Shown here piece by piece: positions 1 to 6,017 of a stretch of 8,629 nucleotides of DNA; positions within the stretch are counted from its first letter, which is position 1, and every line of letters begins with the position of its first letter. Below the pieces are notes generated by a model. The model saw only the letters and a list, made by a program, of their open reading frames with translations. It was not told the origin of the DNA and ran no database searches. A program made the translations under genes and the position numbers. The stretch comes from an uncultured Actinomycetes bacterium (GTDB lineage Bacteria > Actinomycetota > Actinomycetes > Nanopelagicales > Nanopelagicaceae), in assembly GCA_903842855.1 (NCBI GenBank), contig CAIMNT010000009.1, positions 1 to 8,629 on the forward strand, written 5' to 3'.

Positions 1-785
1 ACGGTTCCATGCATGCCAGGCATACCTAGGTGTTGCGGATGGCTATCGGGGAAAGAGCCAAGTGCCATTAATGTCGTTACGACTGGAGCGCCAGTTAACT
101 CGGCGAGCTTCATAAGTTCGGCTGAGGCGTTGGACTTGATAATTCCACCACCGACATACAGAACTGGACTTGAGGATTGTGCAATCAGCGCCGCAGCATC
201 TCGGATCGACTCGGGGGTTGGATCCATTATTGGGTTGTATCCCGGCAGAGACAGACTCTCTGGCCAGTTAAAGTCGGTCATCTTTGTGAGCGCATCTTTG
301 GCGATATCAACCAGAACCGCTCCTGTGCGCCCAGTGCCAGCAATATGGAATGCCTCAGCGATGGCGCGTGGAATATCTTGTGGATCTGTGATCAGGAAGT
401 TGTGCTTAGTGACGGGCATTGTGATGCCGCGGATATCGGCCTCTTGAAAGGCGTCGGTTCCGATAGCTGCAGAAGCAACCTGACCGGTGATTGCGACGAT
501 AGGAACCGAGTCCATCTGCGCATCTGCCAATGGAGTAACCAAGTTGGTGGCGCCAGGACCAGAGGTAGCGATGCAGACGCCGACGCGACCCGTTGCTTGT
601 GCGTAACCGGTGGCGGCGTGGCCAGCTCCTTGTTCGTGACGAACCAAGATGTGGCGGATTGAACTATCGAAGATTGGGTCGTATGCAGGAAGGATTGCTC
701 CTCCAGGGATACCGAACATGACATCCACACCAGCAGCCTCCAGAGATTTCACGAGCGACTGCGCTCCTGTGACTTGTGCTGACAT
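1..785 (-). CDS. ilvB: Acetolactate synthase large subunit, N-terminal part (runs off left edge)
   Basis: This is the first 261 codons of the ThDP-dependent catalytic subunit of acetohydroxyacid synthase, the first common enzyme of valine, leucine and isoleucine synthesis; it condenses pyruvate with pyruvate or 2-oxobutyrate in the cytoplasm. Visible family marks are FGIPGGAILP (residues 24-33), the catalytic glutamate E51 in RHEQGAGHAATGYA, TSGPGATN (74-81), TDAFQE (110-115) and GAVLVDIAKD at the end of the ThDP-binding PYR domain. The start of the central domain follows, up to a GMPGMHGT motif at the edge. The family is usually 560-620 residues, so more than half is missing from the window. 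The ATG at 785 is chosen because AGGAG at 796-792 lies 6 nt upstream; an in-frame ATG at 791 directly touches that site. The gene is preceded by its own promoter and an attenuator. The ilvN and ilvC genes usually follow, but this cannot be seen. Confidence 0.96.
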   Translation of the reverse strand, partial: MSAQVTGAQSLVKSLEAAGVDVMFGIPGGAILPAYDPIFDSSIRHILVRHEQGAGHAATGYAQATGRVGVCIATSGPGATNLVTPLADAQMDSVPIVAITGQVASAAIGTDAFQEADIRGITMPVTKHNFLITDPQDIPRAIAEAFHIAGTGRTGAVLVDIAKDALTKMTDFNWPESLSLPGYNPIMDPTPESIRDAAALIAQSSSPVLYVGGGIIKSNASAELMKLAELTGAPVVTTLMALGSFPDSHPQHLGMPGMHGT

Positions 786-791
786 GTTCAT

Positions 792-796
792 CTCCT
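792..796 (-). promoter_or_regulatory. Shine-Dalgarno site of ilvB
   Basis: On the minus strand the sequence reads AAAGGAG-ATGAAC-ATG. AGGAG is 6 nt from the ATG at 785 but has no spacing to the ATG at 791, so it decides in favour of the inner start. Confidence 0.85.
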
Positions 797-829
797 TTCG
801 GCTGATTTACTGGGCTATCTTCTCAAGAC

Positions 830-845
830 ATTTCATCCGTGAAAT
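830..845 (-). other. Small hairpin in the ilvB 5' untranslated region
   Basis: ATTTCA-CGGA-TGAAAT forms a perfect 6-bp stem with a 4-nt loop, located a few bases after the attenuator's terminator stem and about 33 nt before the ilvB Shine-Dalgarno. It is AT-rich and short. It could be a minor mRNA structure or have no role. Confidence 0.35.
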
Positions 846-874
846 ACGAAACCCCTCAGTTTTCACTGAGGGGT
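846..874 (-). terminator. Attenuator terminator hairpin (3:4) before ilvB
   Basis: On the minus strand ACCCCTCAGT (874-865), a GAAA tetraloop (864-861) and ACTGAGGGGT (860-851) form a perfect 10-bp GC-rich stem, followed by TTTCGT. The U-run is short and interrupted, but the stem is strong and the position is right for an intrinsic terminator, between the leader peptide and ilvB. It directly abuts the upstream hairpin (875-907), as terminator stems do in amino acid attenuators. Confidence 0.8.
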
Positions 875-907
875 AGCGCACCATCTAGTCAGACTAGATC
901 GCGCGCT
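875..907 (-). promoter_or_regulatory. Attenuator hairpin 1:2 overlapping the end of the leader peptide
   Basis: AGCGCGC-G-ATCTAGT (907-893), loop CTG (892-890) and ACTAGAT-G-GTGCGCT (889-875) pair as a 15-nt stem with one G-U wobble (902/880) and one G-G mismatch (900/882). The 5' arm holds the last four sense codons and the stop of the leader peptide. Part of the 3' arm, ACTAGATGGT (889-880), resembles the terminator's own 3' arm ACTGAGGGGT and can pair with the terminator's 5' arm at 7 of 10 positions (one a wobble) around the loop GCGCT. That gives a plausible competing antiterminator (2:3, 889-865). The pairings are read directly; the mechanism is inferred from known attenuators. Confidence 0.7.
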
Positions 908-932
908 CTCGAATCACCACTGATGATGTCAT
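894..932 (-). CDS. ilvB leader peptide, 12 residues (MTSSVVIRERAI)
   Basis: This short frame runs ATG at 932-930 to TAG at 896-894. It contains Val5-Val6-Ile7 (GTG GTG ATT, 920-912) and ends in Ile12 (ATC); there is no leucine. It has no Shine-Dalgarno, but the ATG lies 6 nt after the proposed -10 box, so translation would start on a leaderless transcript, which is common in actinobacteria. Stalling at codons 5-7 for lack of Val- or Ile-tRNA would place the ribosome over the lower 5' arm of the following hairpin and free its 3' arm to block the terminator. A ribosome reaching the stop would cover both arms and let the terminator form. This geometry, together with the downstream ilvB gene, is the reason to call so short a frame real. 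Confidence 0.72.
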   Translation of the reverse strand: MTSSVVIRERAI

Positions 933-938
933 GGGCTA

Positions 939-967
939 ATTGTCGCTGGTCGAGTAAGCCTCGTCAA
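939..967 (-). promoter_or_regulatory. Promoter of the ilvB leader transcript
   Basis: TTGACG (967-962, -35), a 17-nt spacer and GACAAT (944-939, -10) fit a housekeeping sigma-70-type promoter: five of six consensus bases in the -35 box and four of six in the -10 box. The expected start falls near 932, the A of the leader peptide ATG. This is the only convincing promoter in the window. Confidence 0.65.
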
Positions 968-971
968 CCCC

Positions 972-1008
972 TGAGATAAGGATCTCATTATTTGAGAGCC
1001 CCATCTCA
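972..1008 (-). promoter_or_regulatory. Tandem palindromes TGAGA-N6-TCTCA upstream of the ilvB promoter
   Basis: Two 16-bp palindromes share the half-sites TGAGA and TCTCA with six bases between: 1008-993 (spacer TGGGGC) and 987-972 (spacer TCCTTA, which extends the stem by one pair). Their centres are 21 bp apart, about two helical turns, so both would face the same side of the DNA. They end 4 bp before the -35 box, with centres near -48 and -69 from the inferred start. This looks like a paired operator for a dimeric regulator. The alternative is weak hairpins at the 3' end of the ilvD transcript, but no U-run follows either one. The regulator is not identified. Confidence 0.5.
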
Positions 1009-1014
1009 CTTTAT

Positions 1015-2700
1015 TTAGCCGCAGACCGCGCCTTGTGAGGCAGATCCAACAACCTTGGAATATTTAGCCAGAACCCCTCGACGGTATTTATGAGGGACTG
1101 GGGAGAAGTGTTTGCGGCGTTCAGCGAGCTCTGCCTCATCTACGAGGAGATCTAAAGTGCGCTTGGCAATATCGATACGGATTAGGTCGCCATCTTTGAT
1201 AAATGCAATTGGACCGCCGTCGACCGCTTCCGGAGCAACGTGGCCAACACATAGGCCGGTACTGCCACCTGAGAAGCGTCCATCTGTTAACAAGAGCGTG
1301 GACTTACCAAGTCCTGCACCCTTAATAGCACCGGTGATCATCAACATCTCGCGCATACCCGGACCACCCTTTGGTCCTTCATAGCGGATAACAACGACGT
1401 CGCCCGCTTTGATGGTGCCGTTTTCCAAAGCGATCATCGCAGCTTGCTCGCGTTCAAAGACGCGTGCTGGTCCTTCAAAGAAATCCACTCCGACGCCCGC
1501 GGTCTTACAGACTGCACCATCGGTCGCTAAGGAGCCATGCAAGATTGTGATTCCGCCACCAGCAGATAAAGGATTTTGAATTGAGTGCAGAACTTCACCA
1601 TCTGGATCTAGTGGGGTGAGATCTGCAAGATTCTCGGCCATCGTCTTGCCTGTAACCGTGAGGCAATCACCGTGCAAGAAGCCCGCATCGAGTAGGGCAC
1701 GTAGCACAACCGGAATACCACCGACGCGATCGATATCGGTCATGACAAATTTTCCAAATGGCTTTAAATCACCAAGGAGCGGAGTGCGTTCGCTGATGCG
1801 CTGGAAATCGGCGAGGCTCAATTCAACTTCGGCTTCGTTCGCAATTGCGAGAAGGTGAAGTACTGCATTAGTCGAACCGCCGAGCGCCATCACAACTGTG
1901 ATTGCATTTTCAAAAGCCTTCTTGGTCAAGATGTCACGCGTGGTAATTCCTTGGCGGATTAACTCGACAACAGCAGCCCCGGCTTTAACTGCGTAATCAT
2001 CGCGGCGCCGATCGACTGATGGTGGTGAGGCAGATCCTGGAAGTGAGAGTCCAAGTGCTTCTCCCACGGCAGCCATGGTGTTAGCGGTATACATTCCGCC
2101 GCAAGCACCTTCTCCTGGGCAGATCGCACGTTCGATCTCATCTACTTTTTCTTGGCTGATAAGTCCGCGAGCACACGCTCCGACAGCTTCAAAGGCATCG
2201 ATGATCGTGACATCTTTTCCATCGACCTGACCTGCCAAAGTGGAACCGGCATATACAAAGACGCTGGCAACATCGATACGAGCCGCTGCCATCATCATGC
2301 CGGGCAGCGATTTATCGCAACCCGCAAAGGTCACCATTCCATCTAAACGCTCTGCCTGCATAACGGTTTCGACCGAGTCAGCAATAACCTCACGAGAGAC
2401 CAAGGAGAAGTGCATTCCCTCATGGCCCATAGAAATCCCATCGGATACCGAGATCGTTCCAAATTGCATTGGGAACCCACCGGCCTCGATAACTCCCTTA
2501 CGAGATGCCTTTGCAAGGCGATCGAGTGAGAGGTTGCACGGAGTGATCTCGTTCCAAGAAGATGCGATGCCGATCTGCGGCTTTACCCAGTCATCATCGG
2601 TCATGCCGACGGCACGTAACATGCCGCGCGCAGGCGCACGTTCTAAGCCATCAGTGACCAGACCCGAACGAGGCTTCATAGGGTTCTTTGGTTCGGTCAT
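1015..2700 (-). CDS. ilvD: Dihydroxy-acid dehydratase (short IlvD form)
   Basis: This enzyme dehydrates 2,3-dihydroxy-isovalerate and 2,3-dihydroxy-3-methylvalerate to the 2-oxo acids that precede valine/leucine and isoleucine; it is a cytoplasmic iron-sulfur protein. At 561 residues it is the shorter version of the family, closer to the mycobacterial enzyme than to the approximately 615-residue E. coli type. Cluster cysteines are visible at C55 (NEITPCNL), C128 (AGCDKSLPG) and C200 (GEGACGGMYTANTM); this three-cysteine pattern goes with a [2Fe-2S] cluster. Other marks are D87 and E94 in SDGISMGHEGM, the metal-binding D129/K130 pair, and near the C terminus DGRFSGGSTG (473-482) followed by GHVAPEA. 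The ATG at 2700 lies 4 nt after the gatB stop, with AGGAAGG (2715-2709) inside the last gatB codons, so its translation is probably coupled to gatB. It belongs to the same pathway as ilvB beyond the gap. Confidence 0.97.
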   Translation of the reverse strand: MTEPKNPMKPRSGLVTDGLERAPARGMLRAVGMTDDDWVKPQIGIASSWNEITPCNLSLDRLAKASRKGVIEAGGFPMQFGTISVSDGISMGHEGMHFSLVSREVIADSVETVMQAERLDGMVTFAGCDKSLPGMMMAAARIDVASVFVYAGSTLAGQVDGKDVTIIDAFEAVGACARGLISQEKVDEIERAICPGEGACGGMYTANTMAAVGEALGLSLPGSASPPSVDRRRDDYAVKAGAAVVELIRQGITTRDILTKKAFENAITVVMALGGSTNAVLHLLAIANEAEVELSLADFQRISERTPLLGDLKPFGKFVMTDIDRVGGIPVVLRALLDAGFLHGDCLTVTGKTMAENLADLTPLDPDGEVLHSIQNPLSAGGGITILHGSLATDGAVCKTAGVGVDFFEGPARVFEREQAAMIALENGTIKAGDVVVIRYEGPKGGPGMREMLMITGAIKGAGLGKSTLLLTDGRFSGGSTGLCVGHVAPEAVDGGPIAFIKDGDLIRIDIAKRTLDLLVDEAELAERRKHFSPVPHKYRRGVLAKYSKVVGSASQGAVCG

Positions 2701-2704
2701 CTCT

Positions 2705-4207
2705 TCAACCTTCCTGTCCCAAGTGCTTTAACAATAATTCGCGGACCTTTGCGGCGTCGGCTTGTCCACCAGTGGCTTTCATAACAGCACCAATCAGCGC
2801 ACCAGCGGCAGGAATATTTCCACCTCGAACACGCTCTGCTGTATCTGGTTGCGATGCAATCGCAGCCTCGATCGCCGACATCAGAGCGCCATCATCGGAT
2901 ACAACTTTAAGTCCGCGCTTAGCGATTACCTCACTCGGTGAACCTTCACCAGCGATGACTCCCTCAACAACCTGGCGAGCCAATTTATCTGTTAACTCTC
3001 CACTCTGAATGAGCGCAATAACCTCAGCAACCTGGCCCGCTGTAATCAATGTCGTGGGATCAACTTCGCGCTCATTTGCTAAGCGAGAAACTTCTCCAAG
3101 CCACCAGGTGCGAGCACGAGTTGGTTCTGCGCCTAGTGAGATCGTCTCTTCAACAACATCAAGAAGTCCAGCATTGACCAGAGATGTCATCTCTTTATCA
3201 GGAACGGCCCACTCTCCTTTTAGACGTGCTCGTCTAGCCGAAGGACGCTCAGGAAGAGTCGCACGCAACTCTTCAATCCATGCGCTATCTGGAACAACAG
3301 GTACGAGATCTGGTTCTGGGAAGTAGCGATAATCCTCGGCCTGTTCCTTAGATCGACCTGGACGAGTCTGGCCGCTCTCTTCCAAAAAGTGGCGAGTCTC
3401 TTGCACAATACGCTCGCCCGCTTCGAGGCGATTTGATTGGCGAACAACCTCTCCGATTACTGCACGTTCAACAGAACGAAGTGAGTTTACGTTCTTAGTC
3501 TCGCTTCGGGTGCCGAGCTGACCTGAACCGATAGGCGCGAGGGACAAGTTAACGTCACAACGCATGGAACCCTGCTCCATCTTCACATCAGAGACACCAA
3601 GTGAGCGAAGAATGTCGCGAAGTTCGGTGACGTATGCACGCGCTACCTGCGGAGCATATTTGCCGGTACCACCAACTATCTTTGTCACGATCTCTACCAA
3701 TGGAATTCCGGCGCGGTTGTAATCAAGCAGCGAGTAATCGGCACCGTGAATTCGTCCGGTGGCGCCACCAACGTGTAGTGACTTACCAGTGTCCTCTTCC
3801 ATATGGACGCGTTCGATCTCTACGCGAAATTGCTGAGGACCTTCATCTGTTTCGATCTCTACATCGAGATATCCATTGATGCAGATTGGCTCGTCGTATT
3901 GTGAGGTCTGGAAATTTTTCGGCATATCTGGATAGAAGTAGTTCTTGCGTGCAAAACGTGAGAAGGGAGCGATGGAGCAGTTAAGAGCCAGACCAATAAG
4001 AATGGTGCTCTCAATAGCCTTACCGTTTACAACAGGAAGAGCGCCGGGCAGGCCAAGGCAGACCGGACAGGTCTGGGTATTGGGTGCTCCCCCAAACTCA
4101 GTGGAACATGAGCAGAACATCTTTGACTTGGTATTGAGCTCGACGTGGACTTCAAGGCCAAGGGTTGGCTCGTACTTAGCAACCGCCTCGTTGTAGTTAA
4201 GGGCCAT
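2705..4207 (-). CDS. gatB: Asp/Glu-tRNA(Asn/Gln) amidotransferase subunit B
   Basis: GatB is the tRNA-binding kinase subunit of the GatCAB complex: it activates the side chain of Glu on mischarged Glu-tRNA(Gln) (and often Asp on Asp-tRNA(Asn)) with ATP before ammonia from GatA is added. At 500 residues it has the usual size. The N terminus shows GLEVHVEL (17-24) and the zinc cysteines C32, C34, C47 and C50 (FCSCS...CPVC). Further family stretches are MRCDVNLSL, ETKNVNSLRSVERAV (family form EIKNLNSFRAVERA) and YRYFPEPDLVPV. The last 150 or so residues form the helical and YqeY-like tail that contacts tRNA, with GLKVVSDDGAL and a final region rich in Gly/Ala. Its ATG shares one base with the gatA stop (TAATG) and has no clear Shine-Dalgarno, so translational coupling is likely. 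The presence of GatCAB suggests that GlnRS, and perhaps AsnRS, is absent, but this cannot be tested here. Confidence 0.97.
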   Translation of the reverse strand: MALNYNEAVAKYEPTLGLEVHVELNTKSKMFCSCSTEFGGAPNTQTCPVCLGLPGALPVVNGKAIESTILIGLALNCSIAPFSRFARKNYFYPDMPKNFQTSQYDEPICINGYLDVEIETDEGPQQFRVEIERVHMEEDTGKSLHVGGATGRIHGADYSLLDYNRAGIPLVEIVTKIVGGTGKYAPQVARAYVTELRDILRSLGVSDVKMEQGSMRCDVNLSLAPIGSGQLGTRSETKNVNSLRSVERAVIGEVVRQSNRLEAGERIVQETRHFLEESGQTRPGRSKEQAEDYRYFPEPDLVPVVPDSAWIEELRATLPERPSARRARLKGEWAVPDKEMTSLVNAGLLDVVEETISLGAEPTRARTWWLGEVSRLANEREVDPTTLITAGQVAEVIALIQSGELTDKLARQVVEGVIAGEGSPSEVIAKRGLKVVSDDGALMSAIEAAIASQPDTAERVRGGNIPAAGALIGAVMKATGGQADAAKVRELLLKHLGQEG

Positions 4208-5706
4208 TAGTTAGCCGCCAATACTGGTGCCTTGTCGAGGATTGGTCCGCCCCACTTAGAAACCAATGCGGCTTCCAGCGCTCCGCCAACTTGATACATC
4301 AGATCATCTTTCATTGCGGCAGACATGATTTGAAATCCGACCGGAAGTCCATCTTCAGGTGCTAAGCCGCAGGGAAGTGACATGCCACCAATACCCGCCA
4401 TGTTGACTGGGATCGTGGCGATATCGTTGAGATACATCGCTAGCGGATCATCAACCTGCTCGCCGATTTTGAATGCAGTTGTTGGAGCAGTTGGTGAGAC
4501 GAGAACATCAGCTTTCGCGAAGGCAGCGTTGAAGTCGCGCATCAACAATGTGCGCACCTTCTGGGCTGATCCATAATATGCATCGTAGTAACCGGAGGAG
4601 AGCGCGTATGTTCCCAAGATGATGCGGCGCTTAACCTCAGGGCCAAATCCCTCGTGACGCGTTAACTTCATAACTTCTTCGGCGCTGCGCTGCCCATCAT
4701 CGCCAACTCGAATTCCATAACGCATTGAATCAAAGCGAGCTAAATTCGATGAACACTCACTTGGAGCAATGAGGTAATACGCAGCGAGCGCATAATCAAA
4801 GGTAGGGCAAGAAACTTCAACGAGCTCTGCCCCCGCAGCAACGAGAAGGTCTAGCGCCTCGTGGAAGCGAGAGAGCACTCCTGACTGAAAACCTTCACCT
4901 TGCAACTCTTTAACAACGCCAATCTTCATACCTTTGACATCAAGTTTCTTGGCTGCCTTAACAACCTGAGGAACTGGTGCGTTAATGGAGGTTGAATCCT
5001 TTTCATCGTGTCCGGCAATTACCTCATGCAGAAGTGCGGCATCCAAAACCGTGCGGGCACATGGACCTGCTTGGTCAAGGCTTGAAGAGAATGCGATCAA
5101 ACCGTAGCGAGAAACTCCGCCATAGGTTGGCTTAACTCCGACGGTTCCAGTTACAGCTGCCGGTTGGCGAATAGAGCCACCGGTATCGGTGCCAATTGCG
5201 AGTGGCGCCTCAAATGCGGCAAGTGAAGCGGCAGAGCCTCCACCTGAACCACCTGGAATACGGGTGAGATCCCATGGATTGTGGGTAGGTCCGTACGCAG
5301 AATTTTCAGTGGATGAACCCATTGCAAACTCATCCATATTGGTCTTGCCCAGGATCACAACACCGGCTGCCTTCAGCTTGGTGACAACGGTCGAGTCATA
5401 GGGGGGACGCCAACCTTCTAGCATCTTGGAACCACACGTTGTAGGAATCCCCTTTTGAACTAATACATCTTTGAGGGCGAGTGGGACTCCCGCTAAAGGA
5501 GCCAGTGGTTCACCACTTTGACGTTTGGCATCTACAGCGCTTGCTTGAGCAAGAGCGCCCTCTTTATCCAGATAAAGAAAGGCATGCACCGCAGCATCCA
5601 CTTTTTCGATTTGAGAGAGGTGAGCTTCGGTGAGTTCAACTGAGGTTGTGGAGCCATCTGCCAGTGCCGCTGCCATTTCTGCGGCTGTCGATCTAATAGA
5701 TGTCAT
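4207..5706 (-). CDS. gatA: Asp/Glu-tRNA(Asn/Gln) amidotransferase subunit A (glutaminase)
   Basis: GatA hydrolyses glutamine and delivers ammonia to GatB in the GatCAB complex. It belongs to the amidase signature family, and the full Ser-cisSer-Lys triad is present: K79 in LALKD, S154 in PGGSGGGSAAS, and the nucleophile S178 in GTDTGGSIRQPA. The numbering coincides with that of the well-studied Staphylococcus aureus GatA. At 499 residues it is slightly longer than the common 485. Other family stretches are ILGKTNMDEFAMGSSTENSAYGP (119-141; key residues N123, D125, E126, F127) and VGVKPTYGGVSRYGLI (189-204). The ATG at 5706 overlaps the gatC stop by four bases (ATGA), with only a weak GGGTGAAG-type site before it, so coupling to gatC is likely. 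The C-terminal end overlaps gatB by one base. No broken or missing parts are seen. Confidence 0.97.
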   Translation of the reverse strand: MTSIRSTAAEMAAALADGSTTSVELTEAHLSQIEKVDAAVHAFLYLDKEGALAQASAVDAKRQSGEPLAPLAGVPLALKDVLVQKGIPTTCGSKMLEGWRPPYDSTVVTKLKAAGVVILGKTNMDEFAMGSSTENSAYGPTHNPWDLTRIPGGSGGGSAASLAAFEAPLAIGTDTGGSIRQPAAVTGTVGVKPTYGGVSRYGLIAFSSSLDQAGPCARTVLDAALLHEVIAGHDEKDSTSINAPVPQVVKAAKKLDVKGMKIGVVKELQGEGFQSGVLSRFHEALDLLVAAGAELVEVSCPTFDYALAAYYLIAPSECSSNLARFDSMRYGIRVGDDGQRSAEEVMKLTRHEGFGPEVKRRIILGTYALSSGYYDAYYGSAQKVRTLLMRDFNAAFAKADVLVSPTAPTTAFKIGEQVDDPLAMYLNDIATIPVNMAGIGGMSLPCGLAPEDGLPVGFQIMSAAMKDDLMYQVGGALEAALVSKWGGPILDKAPVLAAN

Positions 5707-5999
5707 TCTTCACCCAAAATCTGAGGGACTTTAAAGCGCTCTTCGGCCTGAGCTGGAGCTCCCGAGAGAGCTTCTTCCGGAGTAAGGCTGGGATGAACTA
5801 CATCCGCGCGCACCACATTGTTAACGGGAATTGGATGAGATGTTGGAGGCACATCACTAGCTGCGACCTCTTGAACGCGAGCGACAGCGCCAAGTATGAC
5901 ATCCATCTCCTTCGCCAAGTGATCGAGTTCAGCCTCGCTCATATCAATGCGGGCTAATTTGGCAAGATGTGCAACGTCATCGCGTGAGATAGCGGCCAT
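5703..5999 (-). CDS. gatC: Asp/Glu-tRNA(Asn/Gln) amidotransferase subunit C
   Basis: GatC is the small subunit that wraps around GatA and GatB and stabilises their interface. At 98 residues it has the normal length. The N-terminal helices show ISRDDVAHLAKLARIDMSEAEL (4-25; family pattern of V9, L12, A13, L15, A16), followed by a helix LDHLAKEMDVILGAV. The extended second half carries the usual PTSHP (52-56), then V63-R64-D66-V67 (family pattern NVxRxDxV), PEEALSGAP (74-82) and FKVPQIL (89-95). The start at 5999 has AAGG at 6010-6007, 7 nt upstream, and follows proB by 18 nt. The ATGA overlap with gatA shows that the order CAB forms one translational unit. Confidence 0.96.
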   Translation of the reverse strand: MAAISRDDVAHLAKLARIDMSEAELDHLAKEMDVILGAVARVQEVAASDVPPTSHPIPVNNVVRADVVHPSLTPEEALSGAPAQAEERFKVPQILGEE

Positions 6000-6017
6000 G
6001 AGGCAACCTTATCTGAT

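Larger units (their letters stand above)
786..1014. other. Intergenic regulatory region between ilvD and ilvB
   Basis: These 229 nt are the only substantial non-coding stretch in the window. In minus-strand order they hold the tandem palindromes, the promoter, the leader peptide, hairpin 1:2, the terminator, a small hairpin and the ilvB ribosome binding site. No standard terminator with a U-run was found right after ilvD, so some read-through from ilvD towards ilvB is possible. Confidence 0.8.

Noticed and set aside
13..662. Overlapping plus-strand frames of 144 and 161 codons antisense to ilvB
   Set aside because: The minus strand here encodes the well-conserved acetolactate synthase N terminus without interruption; the plus-strand frames resemble no protein I know.
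807..836. Nine-codon minus-strand frame MKCLEKIAQ between the terminator and ilvB
   Set aside because: It has no Shine-Dalgarno, few branched-chain codons and lies after the terminator, so it cannot be the attenuator's sensor. Such short frames arise by chance.
851..874. Bidirectional terminator serving a plus-strand gene
   Set aside because: The stem is symmetric, but no plus-strand gene is supported on either side and the plus-strand flank (TAGCGC) has no U-run.
649..876. 75-codon plus-strand frame reaching into the ilvD-ilvB gap
   Set aside because: It runs through the ilvB start, its ribosome binding site and the terminator hairpin; it has no support other than being open.
851..932. T-box or metabolite riboswitch as an alternative for the ilvB leader
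   Set aside because: The leader is only about 80 nt, has no T-box-like conserved segment or specifier stem, and the hairpins are explained by a peptide-based attenuator.
2240..2731. 163-codon plus-strand frame antisense to the ilvD start
   Set aside because: It is fully explained by the codon structure of ilvD, and no known motif is present.
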